Shown piece after piece: positions 20,363-32,175 of a stretch of DNA of 64,000 nt. The stretch lies in the NCBI RefSeq assembly GCF_011386835.1, contig NW_027053010.1:1-64000 (forward strand), given 5' to 3'. The translations under genes were made by a program, and so were the position numbers. The stretch's first letter is position 1, and each line of letters starts with the position of its first letter. The notes under the pieces are model-generated. The model had not been told where the DNA came from and made no database searches. It saw only the letters and a program-made list of their open reading frames with translations. The DNA comes from Chrysemys picta bellii. Taxonomy: Eukaryota > Chordata > Testudines > Emydidae.

Positions 20363-20727
20363 AACTCTGATGCATCGTAATATCCGTCTTCTGGTTCTCC
20401 TTGTTCTTCCCTCTTTCTTTAAACATTGCCCTGGGCAAAATTCATCCCTGAAGAGACAACAGCATCACGCACTTCTAAAGATGTGACTTTTTGAAGCCCT
20501 GGAGTGATAGGAGAATTCAGCCCTTGAAGTAGTTTACAGCATTATGTTGGGTTTCCGTACTGGGGTGGAGTTCCACCTTGCATTGCCTGTTTTAACAAAG
20601 TAAATGTAACTCTCGCCCGAGCTCTTTGAATGGCAGAGCTACTTTCAGGACACGATGCCTTTGCTTCTAGAGTGCTGTGAAAGTTTGGCTCTTCACTAGA
20701 AAGCCCTTCTCAATGTGCACTTCAAGT

Positions 20728-20774
20728 TGAGGGATAGCTCAGTGGTTTGAGTGTTGGCCTGCTAAACCCAGGGT
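20728..20774 (+). mobile_element. tRNA-related SINE head fragment
   Basis: TGAGGGATAGCTCAGTGG, with a box A-like segment (TAGCTCAGTGG), followed by GGCCTGCTAAACCCAGGGT. This is the tRNA-derived head of tortoise-type SINEs, cut off before box B is complete. Present in all three units. Confidence 0.75.
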
Positions 20775-22190
20775 ATGATAAGGTATTTGATTTTGTGTAT
20801 TGGTACAGTACATAGACAATCAAAACTACTGTCTGATTCTTTTAGGTGCCACATTAACTTTCACACACCTTTGAGTAAACTCATTCATAGGTACTGAAAA
20901 AAAGCATGGACTGAAAATAATCGTAATAGAAATATTGCTACTGCAATGACTTTATGGCATGAAACATGTTCAGAAAGACATAAAATGGCATTTCTGTTTA
21001 TAAAAAACTAATACTGGTGGTTGGTGTTCCATCATGCCTCATAGAATCATAGAAGTGTTGCCGGATTGAGGAGGTTAATAATATTAATTGGGATAGTATG
21101 GGTTTTAGGCTCACCAATCTGTTTGATCAGAAGATAATAAGGTTCTTGCCCCGAATCAGGCTCCACATAAGGACCCTCGGGGGTATGACAGGAAGCTCAC
21201 ACTGAGACAGACATAGCCTTAAAGACTTTTTATTAAGATAAATGAAGTAGCAATTAAATGGTAAAATAATTCAACTTACAAATTGTATTACTGCTCTTCA
21301 AAAGATACATATGGCATTATGGTATTATATGCTACGAAGCTTTGGTTAATATACTCACACCCCTCCCTGATTACCTGGTGGTGAGAGACACAGAACCAGC
21401 CTCGCCTCTGGTGGTTCAGGTGCCTCAGTTCTTGAGTGAGAGGTGCAAAGCTTAGAGGAAGCTGGAGCTAAGAGCTATCGAAGCTAACTTAGAGTTTCCT
21501 TATCTAACTTTAACTGAAAATCAAAACCTAATACACAAAACTAAGAACAAAAGCTTAGGAAAACCAAGCTTCGCCTAGTCCCCTTGGAACTTAGAAGGTT
21601 CTAAGAAAAACAAGTACAGCCTCCTAATCTTCTAGGCTACCGGCCTCTAGCAAGGTGGGTCACCTCTTTTATAGGGCACAAGTGCCTGAAATCCTTCCTC
21701 CTCTGCCCAAACTTCATTCCTCACCCCCAAAAATCTCGGGGTAGACTTACTCCATAGGCTCCTATGTTTTTACGTATTGACGACATGAACATACATTTTA
21801 TTGACATTAGATCACACCCACCCACATGTTATTTCTTTTTCTCCCGGTTATTTCGGTTATTTCCTTGTGGTGGACCTGTTAAGTTTGTGGGTACAGACTT
21901 GGAAACCCCCTATGCCATTCTACCATTATCTATCTATCTAGGTGAAAGGTCTCAGACATATGTGTGTGTGTTCTCTTTGCTATCTGGGTGAAAGGTCCCA
22001 GACAAAGATATGCTAAATTTGCCTTAGCTCAACGTGTAGGATATGGCCTGTTGGTCCCTTGCATTACAGCCCAATTTACTTTAATATAAATATATAAACC
22101 TATAATAATAAACCAAATACTTAAACTATAAGAAAAGATAGACAGATAGATAGATATGCAAGCAAGTAGGTTAGTCCTATAGGCTACAGG
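20775..22190 (+). other. Downstream non-coding block of unit 1
   Basis: Shared with 38428-39661 and 56359-57592. AT-rich, with a short GATA run near 22140. About 225 bp near 21.7-21.9 kb are absent from units 2 and 3. No gene seen. Confidence 0.6.
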
Positions 22191-22999
22191 ATCATATAAG
22201 ATTAGGGTTGGAAGAGACCTCAGGAGGTATCTAGTCCAACCCCCTGCTCAAAGCAGGACCAAAACCAACTAAATCATCCCAACCAGGGCTTTTTCAAGAC
22301 GAGCCTTAAAAACCTTTAATGATGGAAATTCCACGACCTCCCTACGTAACCCATTTTAGTGCTTCACCGCCCTCCTAGTGAAATAGTGTTTCCTAGTATC
22401 CAACCTAGACCACAGCAACTTGAGACCATTGCTCCTTATTCTGTCATAGGCCACCATTGAGAACAATCTAGATCCATCCTCTTTGGAACCCCCCTTCAGG
22501 TAGTTGAAGGCTGCTATCAAATCCCCTCTCACTCTTCTCTTCTGCAGACTAAACAAGCCCAGTTCCCTCAGCCTCTCCTCTTTAAGTCATGTGCCCCAGC
22601 CCCCTGATCATTTTTGTTGCCCTCTGCTGGACTCTCTCCAATTTGTCCACATCCTTTCTGTAGTGGGGGGCCCAAAACTAGATGCAATACTCCAGATGTG
22701 GCCTCACCAGTGCCGAATAGAGGGGAATAATCACTTCCCTCGATCTGCTGGCAATGCTCCTACTAACGCAGCCCAATATGAGGTTAGCCTTCTTGGCAAC
22801 AAGGGCACAGTGCTGACTCATATCCAGCTTCTCATCCACTATAACCCCCAGGTCCCTTTCTGCAGAACTGCTGCTTAGCCAGATGGGCCCCAGCCTGTTG
22901 TGGTGCATGGGATTCTTCTGACCTAAGTGCAGGATTCTGCACTTGCCCTTGTTGAACCTCATTTCTTTTGGCCCAGTCCTCTAATTTGTCTAGGTCAAC
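22191..22999 (-). mobile_element. CR1 3' fragment, minus strand
   Basis: Minus-strand translation gives [17 protein letters not shown] and [15 protein letters not shown] segments of ORF2. The 3' end lies at the left (GTTGGAAGAGACCTCAGGAG on plus). It has stops and frameshifts. Shared by all three units. Confidence 0.9.
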
Positions 23000-23029
23000 C
23001 TGTTAAAACAAACTAATCTATTTCTTTTA

Positions 23030-24100
23030 CAGGATAACAAGCCTCATGGATAGTGGGCAAGGGGCAGATGTGGTATATCTTAATTTTTAGTAATGCTTTT
23101 AATACGTTCTTTATCTTCTCATAGGCAAACTAGGAAAATACATCCTAGGCGAAGCTACGATAAGGTGGGCATAGAACTGGTAGGAAAAGCATTCCCAGAG
23201 AATATTTAGCAGGGGTCTACACTCTATCTTCATCAATGATTTCAATTATAGCACAGAGAGTACACTGTTTGCAGATGATACCAAGTTGGGAAGGGTCTCA
23301 AGTGCTCAGGGGGATAGGATTACAATTCAAAATGAATTGGACTAACTTGAGAAATGGTCTGAAGTAAATAGGATGAAATTCAATAAGGGCAAATGCAAAG
23401 TACAATCCGTTGCACACATACAAATTCTGGAATGACTGCCTAGGAAGGAGCACTGTGGAAAGGAATCTGGAAATCCTAGTGGATCACAAGCTAAATGTGA
23501 GTCAAGAGTGTAACACTGTTACAAAAAAAAAGCAAACATCAATCTGGATGTATCAGTAGGAGAGCTGTAAGCAAAACACAAGAACTAAATCTTCCGTTCT
23601 ACTCTGAGCAGGATATGCCCCAGCCAGAATGCTGTATCCCATTCTGGGCGCCACATTTCAGGAAAAATGTGGAGAAATTGGAGTCCAGAGACTTCCAGAG
23701 AAGACCAATAAAAATGATTAAGGGTCTTCAAAACAGGACCTTTGAGGAAAGATTGAAAAAATTTGGTTTGTTTAGTCTGAAGAGAAGACTGAGAGGGGAT
23801 AGGATAACATTTTTCAAATACATAAAAGGTTGTTAGAAGGAGGAAGAAGAAAAATTGTTCTGCCTAACCTCTGAGGACAGGGGAAGAAGTAAAAAGCTTA
23901 AATTGCAAGAAGGAAGGATTAGATTGGATAATAAGATAAACTTCCTAACTGTCAGGGTGCTTAAGTACTGGTCTAAATTGTCTAGGGAGGTTGTGAAATC
24001 TTCATTATCGGAGATTTTTAAGACCAGGTTTTAAGACCTGTCAGGGATGGTATAGATAATACTTAGTCCTCCTGGCCATGGATTTGATTTAAGAGGGATC
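23030..24100 (+). mobile_element. Older CR1-like fragment, plus strand, head-to-head with the previous one
   Basis: Encodes broken versions of the SKAFNT, DDTKLG, NRMKFNKGKCK and LFSLKRRLRGDRI segments. It extends to a 3' UTR-like end, whereas units 2 and 3 stop at about 41161 and 59094. The same element in inverse orientation ends the inverted duplicon. Confidence 0.85.
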
Positions 24101-25602
24101 CTGCTCTAGTTTTCTCTATCAGAGAATGCCTATGGACCGCTCCTTGGAAAGGAAGAACACAGGAATTGCTACAGAAAATCAGGCCTCTCTCCCATCGTGG
24201 TCATTACCAGAGGTTTCATAGGGAAATACAAAAAACCCAGCAGAACGCAGGTATGGGATCACCTGCCCATAGGGGAACTTTTTCTCTATCCCCCCTTATT
24301 GGACGATACCCTGAAGCACAAGAATTCATACCCTTGCCAAACTTGAAGAAATGCAGGAAATTCATCTCAGTCTCCATTTGCTCCAGAGTATTGCAAGCAC
24401 CATTCTGTGTGCGTCACCAAGAGACATGTCTCAACTCACCCCTCTCCTTTGAGAAACAAGAGGATGAATATCGAATTTCAAACTGTAACATTGAAGACCT
24501 GAACTGCTGAAGAATAATCCTTTTGCCATTAAGCAATGAGCCTTTCACCAACAGATAACAAGCATCATTGAGAACAAATGCCCAAATATCTCCAGGGTTC
24601 CTCTCTAACAGATCTACTTAGTTATTTTTCCATTTTGAAATTGGAAGACCTAGCAACTCTGATCCTTTCAATTCAAGTGAGAGCATTTCATGCAATACTC
24701 CAGATCTAACAGAACTGGACATGGGCTAAATCAGCCATTATTCCACATATCATGCTTCTAGACGCAGCAGAGCCAACCTCTTTCCAGAGAAGCTGTTGAT
24801 TTTACAGGACAGGCTGTTGGCCCCATTTTATAAAGTTTTGGGTTCTCAAAACTCCCCTTGAAGCTAATGGAAGCTGTTTGTACTCAAAGATTTTGATAAC
24901 AGGCCACAAGCTTTCCTGAGTTGTGCTCCAGCACTGGAGGTATCTAAAACTGGAAAAATGATGAGGAAGCCTTTGGTGATACTAAAAGATGACAAATGAA
25001 AGAGCAAGTAAATCAGAAGACCAATAGTACACGGTAGTATATATTGCAATTGTAAATAAAAGGGAGTGGAAAATTATCAAAATAATGAATGAAGAAACAA
25101 AACAGAGTAGCAAGACTATATTTCTACCGTTTCATGGAGGGCCGTGTTCTATCCCCAGCTCCAAGGTGAAGTATTTCTCACACAGTTCTCTTACTTCTTT
25201 AATGCAGCTGTAAAGTTTGACACTCAAGTCTGTTTACCACCATTTTTAATTACTTGTTTCCCTCTGGCGAATCTGAACTAAAGCAAAAACAATAAAAGCA
25301 GAAGTTTTAAAACCTTCTCCATTATGTAGCTGCTGTTAGAAAGTTAAAAGGTAGAAAAAAACGGTCCATCTTTATGAATAGGCGATGACCTACCCAAATT
25401 CGCAATGACACTAAAGCTTTTGGACACTTCTTTGGCAGGGACAGAGGCATTCAAGTCATCGTAGATGTAGATAACATCCACCTTATGTCCCATACCCCAT
25501 TTACACTTTACCAAGCGGTGTAATACCCATCGTGTAGTTGAGAATCAGGCCCACTGGTCTGATAAAAAAGGAAGCCTTTTCCCATGGATATGCCTGCTGG
25601 GT
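24101..25602. other. Unit 1-specific non-coding region
   Basis: Not found in units 2 or 3. On the minus strand it lies directly downstream of the CBP pseudogene, so its right part may be that gene's old 3' UTR: about 45 bases after the stop still resemble the start of the functional 3' UTR. I recognise nothing else. Confidence 0.5.
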
Positions 25603-25912
25603 TTAACATGACCCACAGTTTCCGTTAAGGTATTGATGGCTCCATTGCCATCCCTCCTAACTCTGGTATTCTCCCAACACCATATGGATCCCTGTTACCT
25701 TATAGGCCCTCCTCACCATATGGGCCACCATAATCGAATAATCTCCCATAACCACAGGGACCCCCATAACCATATCATCAGCCATAATGTTATGAGCCTC
25801 TATCACCATATGTGTCCCCATCACCACAGCCGATGTCAGCTGTTCCTGAGGATTCCACTCTGATTTCCTGAGGGAAAGACTTGAGAATTGCTCCTGGGAA
25901 CGTCATGACAGC
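25603..25912 (-). pseudogene. Corneous beta-protein pseudogene, antisense to the active genes
   Basis: The minus strand reads AVMTFPGAILKSFPQE, a clear match to the core box [17 protein letters not shown] Gly-Tyr-rich part follows (YGYGGPCGYG), and the end YLNGNCGSC plus TAA (25603-25605) matches YLSGSCGPC. After the stop, ATGTTAAACCC-type 3' UTR similarity continues. In the core frame there are stops at 25790-25792, 25778-25780, 25775-25777 and 25700-25702. The C-terminal frame differs by one base, so at least one frameshift occurred. Residues equivalent to the first 42 or so are missing; an LTR fragment begins at 25914 instead. The Gly-Tyr part is longer than in the active genes, so it is a distinct paralogue and not a simple copy. 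Confidence 0.88.
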
Positions 25913-25913
25913 C

Positions 25914-26267
25914 TGTCAGGGTTCCCTCCCCACTCTGAACTTTTGGGTACAGACGTGGGGACCCGCATGAAAGACCCCCTAAGCTTATGTCTACTAGCTT
26001 AGGTTAAAAGGTAACGCTGCCACCACCAAGTGATTTAAACAACATTTAGGGAGAGCCACTTGGAGCCCTTCCTTCCCCCAAATATCTCCCAAGCCCCTAC
26101 ACGCCTTTTCCTGGGAAGGCTTGAGAATATATTCTCACCAATTAGTCCTGGTGAACACAGACCCAAACCCTTGGATCTTAAAACAATGAAAAATCAATCA
26201 GGTTCTTAAAAGAAGAATTTTGGTTAAAGAAAAAAGGTGAAAGCAGTTCCTCTATAAGATTAGAATG
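25914..26267 (-). mobile_element. Truncated LTR, relative of the Gmr1-like LTR
   Basis: Begins TGTCAGGGTTCCCTCCCC and parallels the start of the 2057 LTR: GGGTACAGACGTGGG, CTAAGCTT, CCTGGTGAACACAGACC, and GAAAAATCAATCAGGTTCTT. Cut at the right by a fold-back repeat and adjoining the pseudogene at the left, where it replaces the 5' half. Confidence 0.75.
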
Positions 26268-26431
26268 GTGTCAGAGTAACAGCCAAGTTAGTCTGTATCC
26301 GCATAAAGAACAGGAGTACATGTGGCTCCTTAGAGACTAACACATTTATTGGAACATAAGCTTTCGTGGGCTAGAGTTGCATCTGATGAAGTAGGCTGTT
26401 ATCTCTAAGGGGCCACAAGTACTCCTGTTCT
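26268..26431. repeat. Fold-back interspersed repeat
   Basis: Arms at 26307-26342 and 26397-26431, imperfect. Counterpart of 12893-13061 in the inverted duplicon; absent from units 2 and 3 at the same site. Confidence 0.75.
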
Positions 26432-27271
26432 GGCTAGCAGTGATTTCAGCGGAGGAGGAGGAAGAGTCTCCCTGGATTCCAACTGAAGATTCCTGCAAGC
26501 AAATGGAGGGAAGATCTTGCTTTTGACTCAGCAGACTGTCTAGATGTAGTGATCAGAGACTTTAACTGAGACTCCGGTGAACTCAACCTAAGCTTTTGGG
26601 AACCCAAGATCCTTTTCAGCCATACTACCCCTAGCCAGTTATTGCCCATTGTGTACTTGTGCTGTGACGCTGGTAAGCCAAGTGCCAGCTCTGGTAAGAC
26701 AAGTGCCAGCTGAGAACTGACAAACTCACAGCTGGAAGCCAGGCCAATTCACTTGTGTAGAAGCAGAAATGAAAGTGATTGTTAAATATCTAAGAATCTA
26801 TTTCGTGTTTAAACATACTGACAATTAATGGGTGGTGCATCTATTGTTTTCACATATCTCTACCCAGTTAGAATGTAAGAGCAAATATTTGCATTGTATA
26901 ACCCTGTAACTTAATAATGCATCAAATGAGAAAGAAGCCTTGTGTAATGCAAATGAAGAAATTAAACAGGAAGGTGTGAATTCTTGTGCATTTGAAGGCA
27001 AGTGGCCATTGTGTGTGCTGATCAAAGACCTTATATGCATTCTTCTCTCTGCCATCAGAGAAAGGGCCCACGTAGGCAGTGACCCTGTCAGCTTCTTTTC
27101 TGTGGGAAGAAACTAAACGTATGGACACAAGAAAAAATTCTTCATCTCTGGACTCATTGGATTCTCACAGGCAGAATAACTGAATGAGAAAAAGAGTTAC
27201 TCTGGGTAGCCCTAAAAGACTTTTGGGAAACTGCCAGTTTCCCAAATCTCTGCAACTTTTAGGAAGTATAG
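26432..27271. other. Non-coding block shared by all units
   Basis: Matches 44190-45004 and, with a deletion, 62120-62806. Includes the stretch that received the Gmr1-like element in the inverted copy. A roughly 20-bp tandem motif (CTGGTAAGCCAAGTGCCA) occurs here. No gene seen. Confidence 0.6.
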
Positions 27272-27275
27272 ACTG

Positions 27276-27968
27276 TATGACAAAGCTCTGTCCCGGTCTC
27301 CGTGGGTCCCACACTTCCTGGCAGATTTCGCTAGCCTCAGAGGCTCACTGTGACCCTCCACGTAGCCCTTCAATCTCTAGAGGCAAGGGTCACAGCCTAC
27401 TGAGCCATTTTCATCAGAAGCCAGCAAGGTTGGTGAGGAGAAGCTACTCTCCCTGTTGTCTCTCAGTCACAGTGATTAATTTGGGGGTGGGGAAGGGGAG
27501 AGCCTGGGCCCACCCTCTACTCCGGGCTTCAGCCCAGGGACCCTAATAGTATCAGCTATGGTAGCTGACCTTTTGGAAACAGGATGTGTACAATTCCCTG
27601 GGCCACTTCCCCACAGCAGCCCCCACTTCCTCAATATCTACTTCACCCTTATCTCACTGCCTCCCTCCTTGTGCCTGATTTGGTTTGTACTGCTCAGTTT
27701 CTCCAACAGCATGGCTTCCTCCTACAGCTCCTGACACACGTGCCCAACTGACAAACTGGGAGGCTTTTAACTAGTTTCAGCCAGGCCCTGATCGGCTTCA
27801 TGTTTCCCGATCAACGTACCTGTCTTCCCTGCCTTCTGGAAAGATCTTAATTGGCTCCAGGTGTCTTAATTGACTTGGAGCAGCTGCTATTTGCTTATCC
27901 TGGTATAAAGATTTGTTTAGCCTGTCTCCCACTACTTTACTATAGTCATCTGGCCTTGCCCCGTCACA
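27276..27968 (-). mobile_element. Solo LTR with ACTG target duplication, unit 1
   Basis: Ends are TATGAC (originally TGTGAC, as in unit 2) and GTCACA. ACTG flanks both sides (27272-27275, 27969-27972). Reverse-complement comparison shows it is the same family as 34623-35402, sharing CAGCCCAGGGACCCTAAT and GGGCCACTTCCCCA-type blocks. A 4-bp duplication with TG/CA ends suits an endogenous retrovirus or a gypsy element. No internal region is present. Confidence 0.85.
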
Positions 27969-27972
27969 ACTG

Positions 27973-29254
27973 TGATTAACCTGTACATATATATTTATCT
28001 GTTTTACCATCTCAATAACTCTCATTCCTTTTTCTTAGCTAATAAACTTTAATTAGTTTACTGTAGAATTCACGATCAGTATTGTCTTTGGTGGGAGATC
28101 TGGGATGCAAAGCGATCTGAATGAATGTAGGATTGGGTGTAATGTTACTATTTTGTGATTTTTTTCTGAAAGTCACCACCATTTATCACACAGTTCAGCT
28201 TCCCTGGGAGACAAGATAGATTGGAGGGTCCAAGGGGAGACTGTGACTCCATTATAAAACTATTGTAGTACTTTGGGAGTTCACACTTGGTACTGGGTTG
28301 GTGAAATCCAATTATAGAACATGCCGCCAGCTAGGGTTTCTGCCCTACTTTTTGACAGTCTGCCCTGAGGACAGCGTTCATAGTCATCAGTCTCTCCAGA
28401 CAGTATCTCGTGTGCATTGGATTGTTTTCCTAAGTCAACTCCGGTGCTTTTCTCTTTAACTTTCTGCTTTTCCCTCTCTTTAACAGGAGTCTGGCTTAAC
28501 CAGTCAAGCCTGTCCTTTCACAATACAGGTGTGAGCCCATCACCAGCAAGGCAGCCTAAAGTAATACCCTAAACAAACCTCTGGCTGGTATAAGTAATTG
28601 GGGCATTTCCTACTCTGTCTCAGCTATAGGGAAATCTGCAGTAATGTAAACCATCCATGGACCCAGTTCTATTCATATCTTACCAGCAGAGGTGTGTTTA
28701 GGCTGGGGTTCTCACAAGAAAATTTTGATCACCTCAGAGTGCAGCCACTAACTCTTGCTGATGGCTGCTCTCACAAAATTGTCTCTCTGTCCCTGCCTAC
28801 CCCAGCTCTTCAGGGAGAGCTCGTCCCAGGAACCATCTGATCACCTGCAGTGTCCTAGGCTCCCCGGTCCCCTGCCAGGTGCCCATAGGGCAGATGACCA
28901 GGAGAACACCCAACAACGAAACGCCGCAGCCACCTACTCTGACAAGAGCTGCCTCCGATACCACACACACTGGCCCTACATATATCCAGAGGCACTTCCC
29001 AGAGTCCCTGAGGAGGGTGCATGGGCCATGGTGCTGATCGATGATGGCAGCGCCCGTGCAAACACCAAGGAGGCACATCTCACTGCCCTTGGTAACAGCT
29101 ACTCAGGAGTGTGAGTGTGTTAGTGATGATAATGTTGTATTCAGGCCAGTTTATTTCCCTGAAATAGAATTTTGGGTCTTGTTTGCTCATTTGAATTTTT
29201 GATATTTTTATATTCTTAAAAATATGTGTCAACAAAGAACAAAGACACTGAGTG
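27973..29254. other. Non-coding block after the solo LTR, unit 1
   Basis: Equivalent to about 45151-46144 and, inverted, 780-1890. Frames of up to about 119 codons occur at 28598-29114 but have different ends in each copy. I recognise no protein. Confidence 0.6.
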
Positions 29255-29712
29255 GGGGGGGAAGGTTTTTGCTTTGTTCCTTTGTTCTTTCCGGGTCAGC
29301 TAGGCATCAGGGCAGGAAAAATATACCTCCTAAAGTTATACCTGAACTAAACATCTAAGACTAGAAATTGTAAGTAATAAAAAGGAAATGCCTTAAATTA
29401 TCATTCGTTTTAGCTTGTGAATTTTCCCTGTGCTGAGAGGGAGGTTTATCCCTGGTTTTGTAACTTTAAAGATTTGCCTAGAGGGGAAATCATCTGTGTT
29501 TTGAATCTGATCACCCTGTAAATTACTTCCCATCCTGATTTACAGAGGTGCTTCTTTTACTTTTTCTCTATAACAAAGTTCTGTTTTTAATGATCTGATT
29601 GGGTTTCTAGAGTCCTAAAAACCCAAGGGTCTGGTTTGTGCTCACCTTGGCTACTCTCAAGCCTCCCCAGGAAAGGGAGTGAAGCGGTTTGGGGGAACAG
29701 AAACTCTACAAA
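29255..29712 (+). mobile_element. LTR fragment
   Basis: The run of features GCTTGTGAATTTTCCC, CTAGAGGGGAAATC, TGTTTTGAATCTGATCACCC and CAAGCCTCCCCAGGAAAG parallels the reverse complement of the Gmr1-like LTR. Its 3' end is missing here. The 3' end of a related LTR survives at 46145-46281 in unit 2. Confidence 0.6.
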
Positions 29713-30905
29713 TGCATGTTAAGGTTCCAGTCAAACGTTCATGATTCCTAGCCTCTGAATTTGGGGCTGTTCCATTTTTCATTTTAAAAAGCTTTTCATT
29801 TCCCTTGGATTAACAAACATTGCTCTGTAAAGGATCCTCAGCTAGTGTACATCAGTCCAGTTCCATAGACCTCAGTGATATTCTCTCCTCTGCAATTGAG
29901 GGGAGGCGTTTTATGCTGTTCAGGTTACCAGAAATCCTGGTGAGGGTCAATTTTGCACTTTAAAATCATTCTAATTCTGGCTAAAACTATATATCAGAGA
30001 AGGGGCTTCCACAATGCCCTAGGTCAATCAGACTTGCAATTAATTCCACTGCATTCTGGCCATTACTCCGTCTGTCTTGTGCTTCTACCTTTTCTTTATT
30101 AGCTGAAGTCTATAAAAGACCCAGTTCTCTTGGCTGCTCATGGATGGGGATGCAATGGCTGATGGTTCCCATTGATTTCACTCTATATTAGATATGAGCA
30201 GCTCTGGGTGCAAGTGCAGAAAGGTTTTCTCTCACCCACGTTGGGTAAAGTGCCTTCCTTCAATCTCAAGTTGATGGAACTGTCCTCCTTTACGATGGTT
30301 CAGCATCTACCCGTTAACTTGAAAATATATATAACCGGAAAATGCAAAGCTTCATTGAATGAAAATCAAAGAGCCCCAATTTCAGAGGCTAGGACTCATG
30401 AACTGAGCGCTGGAGTGACATCTGAGACCTTGACATGCATTTTTAAAGTGAAGCCAATCTTCAATTTTGGAACATCTCATCCTAGTTAAAAGTTACTACG
30501 ATTATAATAATACACCTCTTTGGCCATATAAAACATGATGTGCGTTTTGTGAAGTGCTTTGAAATGCTTAGATCAGAGGACGCTTCAGACAATGTACCCT
30601 TCATGTTAAAATAATAGCTGCTTGGTATGGGGGGTACTGAGGCACATCGAGGTGACGGTCAGACAATGTGTGATTGGCAGAGTCAGAAAAGAACCCCAAA
30701 TAGTTGGGACTACTCATGCCAAACACTAACCTGTATCTCCTGAACCCTACTGGATACTTCCCATTCATGGCTTCCAAAGACATCACTAACCTGAGAGTAA
30801 CTCTTGGAGAGGCTCATTCTGGCTATTTTTTATTTTGTTTTGATATTTTTGGGGGGGAACTTTGGGGTGAAATGTCTTCTTATCTAAGACCATCTGAGAT
30901 CTAAA
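29713..30905. other. Non-coding block, unit 1
   Basis: Matches about 46890-48100. It lacks roughly 0.8 kb that unit 2 has at 48.1-48.9 kb. No gene seen. Confidence 0.6.
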
Positions 30906-32175
30906 CCAGCTTGGCTTAACAGTGAAATCTTCAGTGAGCTTAAACACAAAAAGGAAGCTTACAAGAAATGGAAAATTGGACGGATGACTAGGGAGGAGAA
31001 TAAAAATATTGCTTGAGCATCCAGGGGTGTAATCAGGAAGGACAAAACTCAACTGGAGTTCCAGCTAGCAAGCGATGTGAAAGGTAACAAGAAGGGTTTC
31101 TACACGTATGTTAGCAACAAGAAAAAGATCAGGGAACGATTGGGAGCCTTAACGAATGGGGGGGCAACCTAGTGACAGAAGATGTGGAAAAAGCTGACGT
31201 ACTCAATGCTTTTTTTGCCTCGGGCCGGTTGTGTTCAACATCTTTATTAATGATCTGGATGATGGAATGGATTGCACCCTCAGTAAGTTCATAGATGACA
31301 CCAATCTGGGGGTGAGGTAGATAAGCTGGAGGGTAGGGGTAGGGTCCAGAGTGACCTAGACAAATTGGAGGATTGGCCAAAAGAAATCTGATGAGGTTCA
31401 ACAAGGACAAGTGCAGAGTCCTGCATTTACGACAGAAGAATCCCATGCACTGCTACAGGCTGGGGACCGACTGGCTAAGCAGCAGTTCTGCAGAAAAGGA
31501 CCTGGGGATAACTGTGAATGAGAAGCTGGATATGAGTCAGCAGTGTGCCCTTGTTGCCAGGAAGGCCAATGGCATATTGGGCTGTATTAGTAGCAGCATT
31601 GCCAGCAGATTGAGGGAAGTGATTATTCCCATCTATTCCGCAGTGCGGAGGCCATATGTACAGTATTCATTCCAGTTTTGGGGCCCCCAATACAGAAAGG
31701 ATGTGGACATATTGGAGAGAGTCCAGCAGAGGGCCACAAAAATTATTAGGGGGATGGGAACCAGATTTATGAAGAGATGATTTAGGAACTGGGATTATTT
31801 GGTCTGCAGAAGAGAAGAATGATTGGGGATTTGACAGCAGCCTTCAAGTACCTGAAGGGGGGTTCCAAAGAGGATGGAGCTCGGATGTTCTCAGTGGTAC
31901 CAGATGACAGAACAAGGAGCAATGTTCTCAAGTTTCAATGGGGGAGGTCTAAGTTGGATATTAGAAAACACTATTTCACTAGGAGGGTGGTGAAGCACTG
32001 GATGGGCGACCTAGGGAGGTGGTGGAATCTCCATCCTTAGAGGTTTTTAAGTCCCGGCTTGACAAAGCCCTGGCTGGGATGATTTAGTTGGTGTTGGTCC
32101 TGCTTTGAGCGGGGGGTTGGACTAGATGACATCCTGAGGTCGCTTCCAACCCTAATCTTCTATGATTCTATGATT
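30906..32175 (+). mobile_element. CR1 fragment closing unit 1
   Basis: Contains ORF2 pieces ([42 protein letters not shown]) with stops. Ends in the CR1 octamer tail. About 0.7 kb of ORF2 present at 49240-49940 is missing: the sequence jumps from TTTTTTTGCCTC to GGGCCGGTTGTG near 31220. Confidence 0.9.

Larger units (their letters stand above)
15003..32175 (+). repeat. Tandem duplicon unit 1 (CBP gene 1)
   Basis: Starts with GAGAGGTG after a CR1 tail, like 32176 and 50882. It runs through CBP gene 1 to the CR1 at 30906-32175. Unique to this unit are the MITE at 17457-17764, the region 24101-26267 with the antisense pseudogene, and about 225 bp near 21.7-21.9 kb that units 2 and 3 lack. Confidence 0.85.

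Noticed and set aside
20728..20774. Possible functional tRNA gene
   Set aside because: Only the box A part is tRNA-like; no complete cloverleaf, and the context matches a SINE head.
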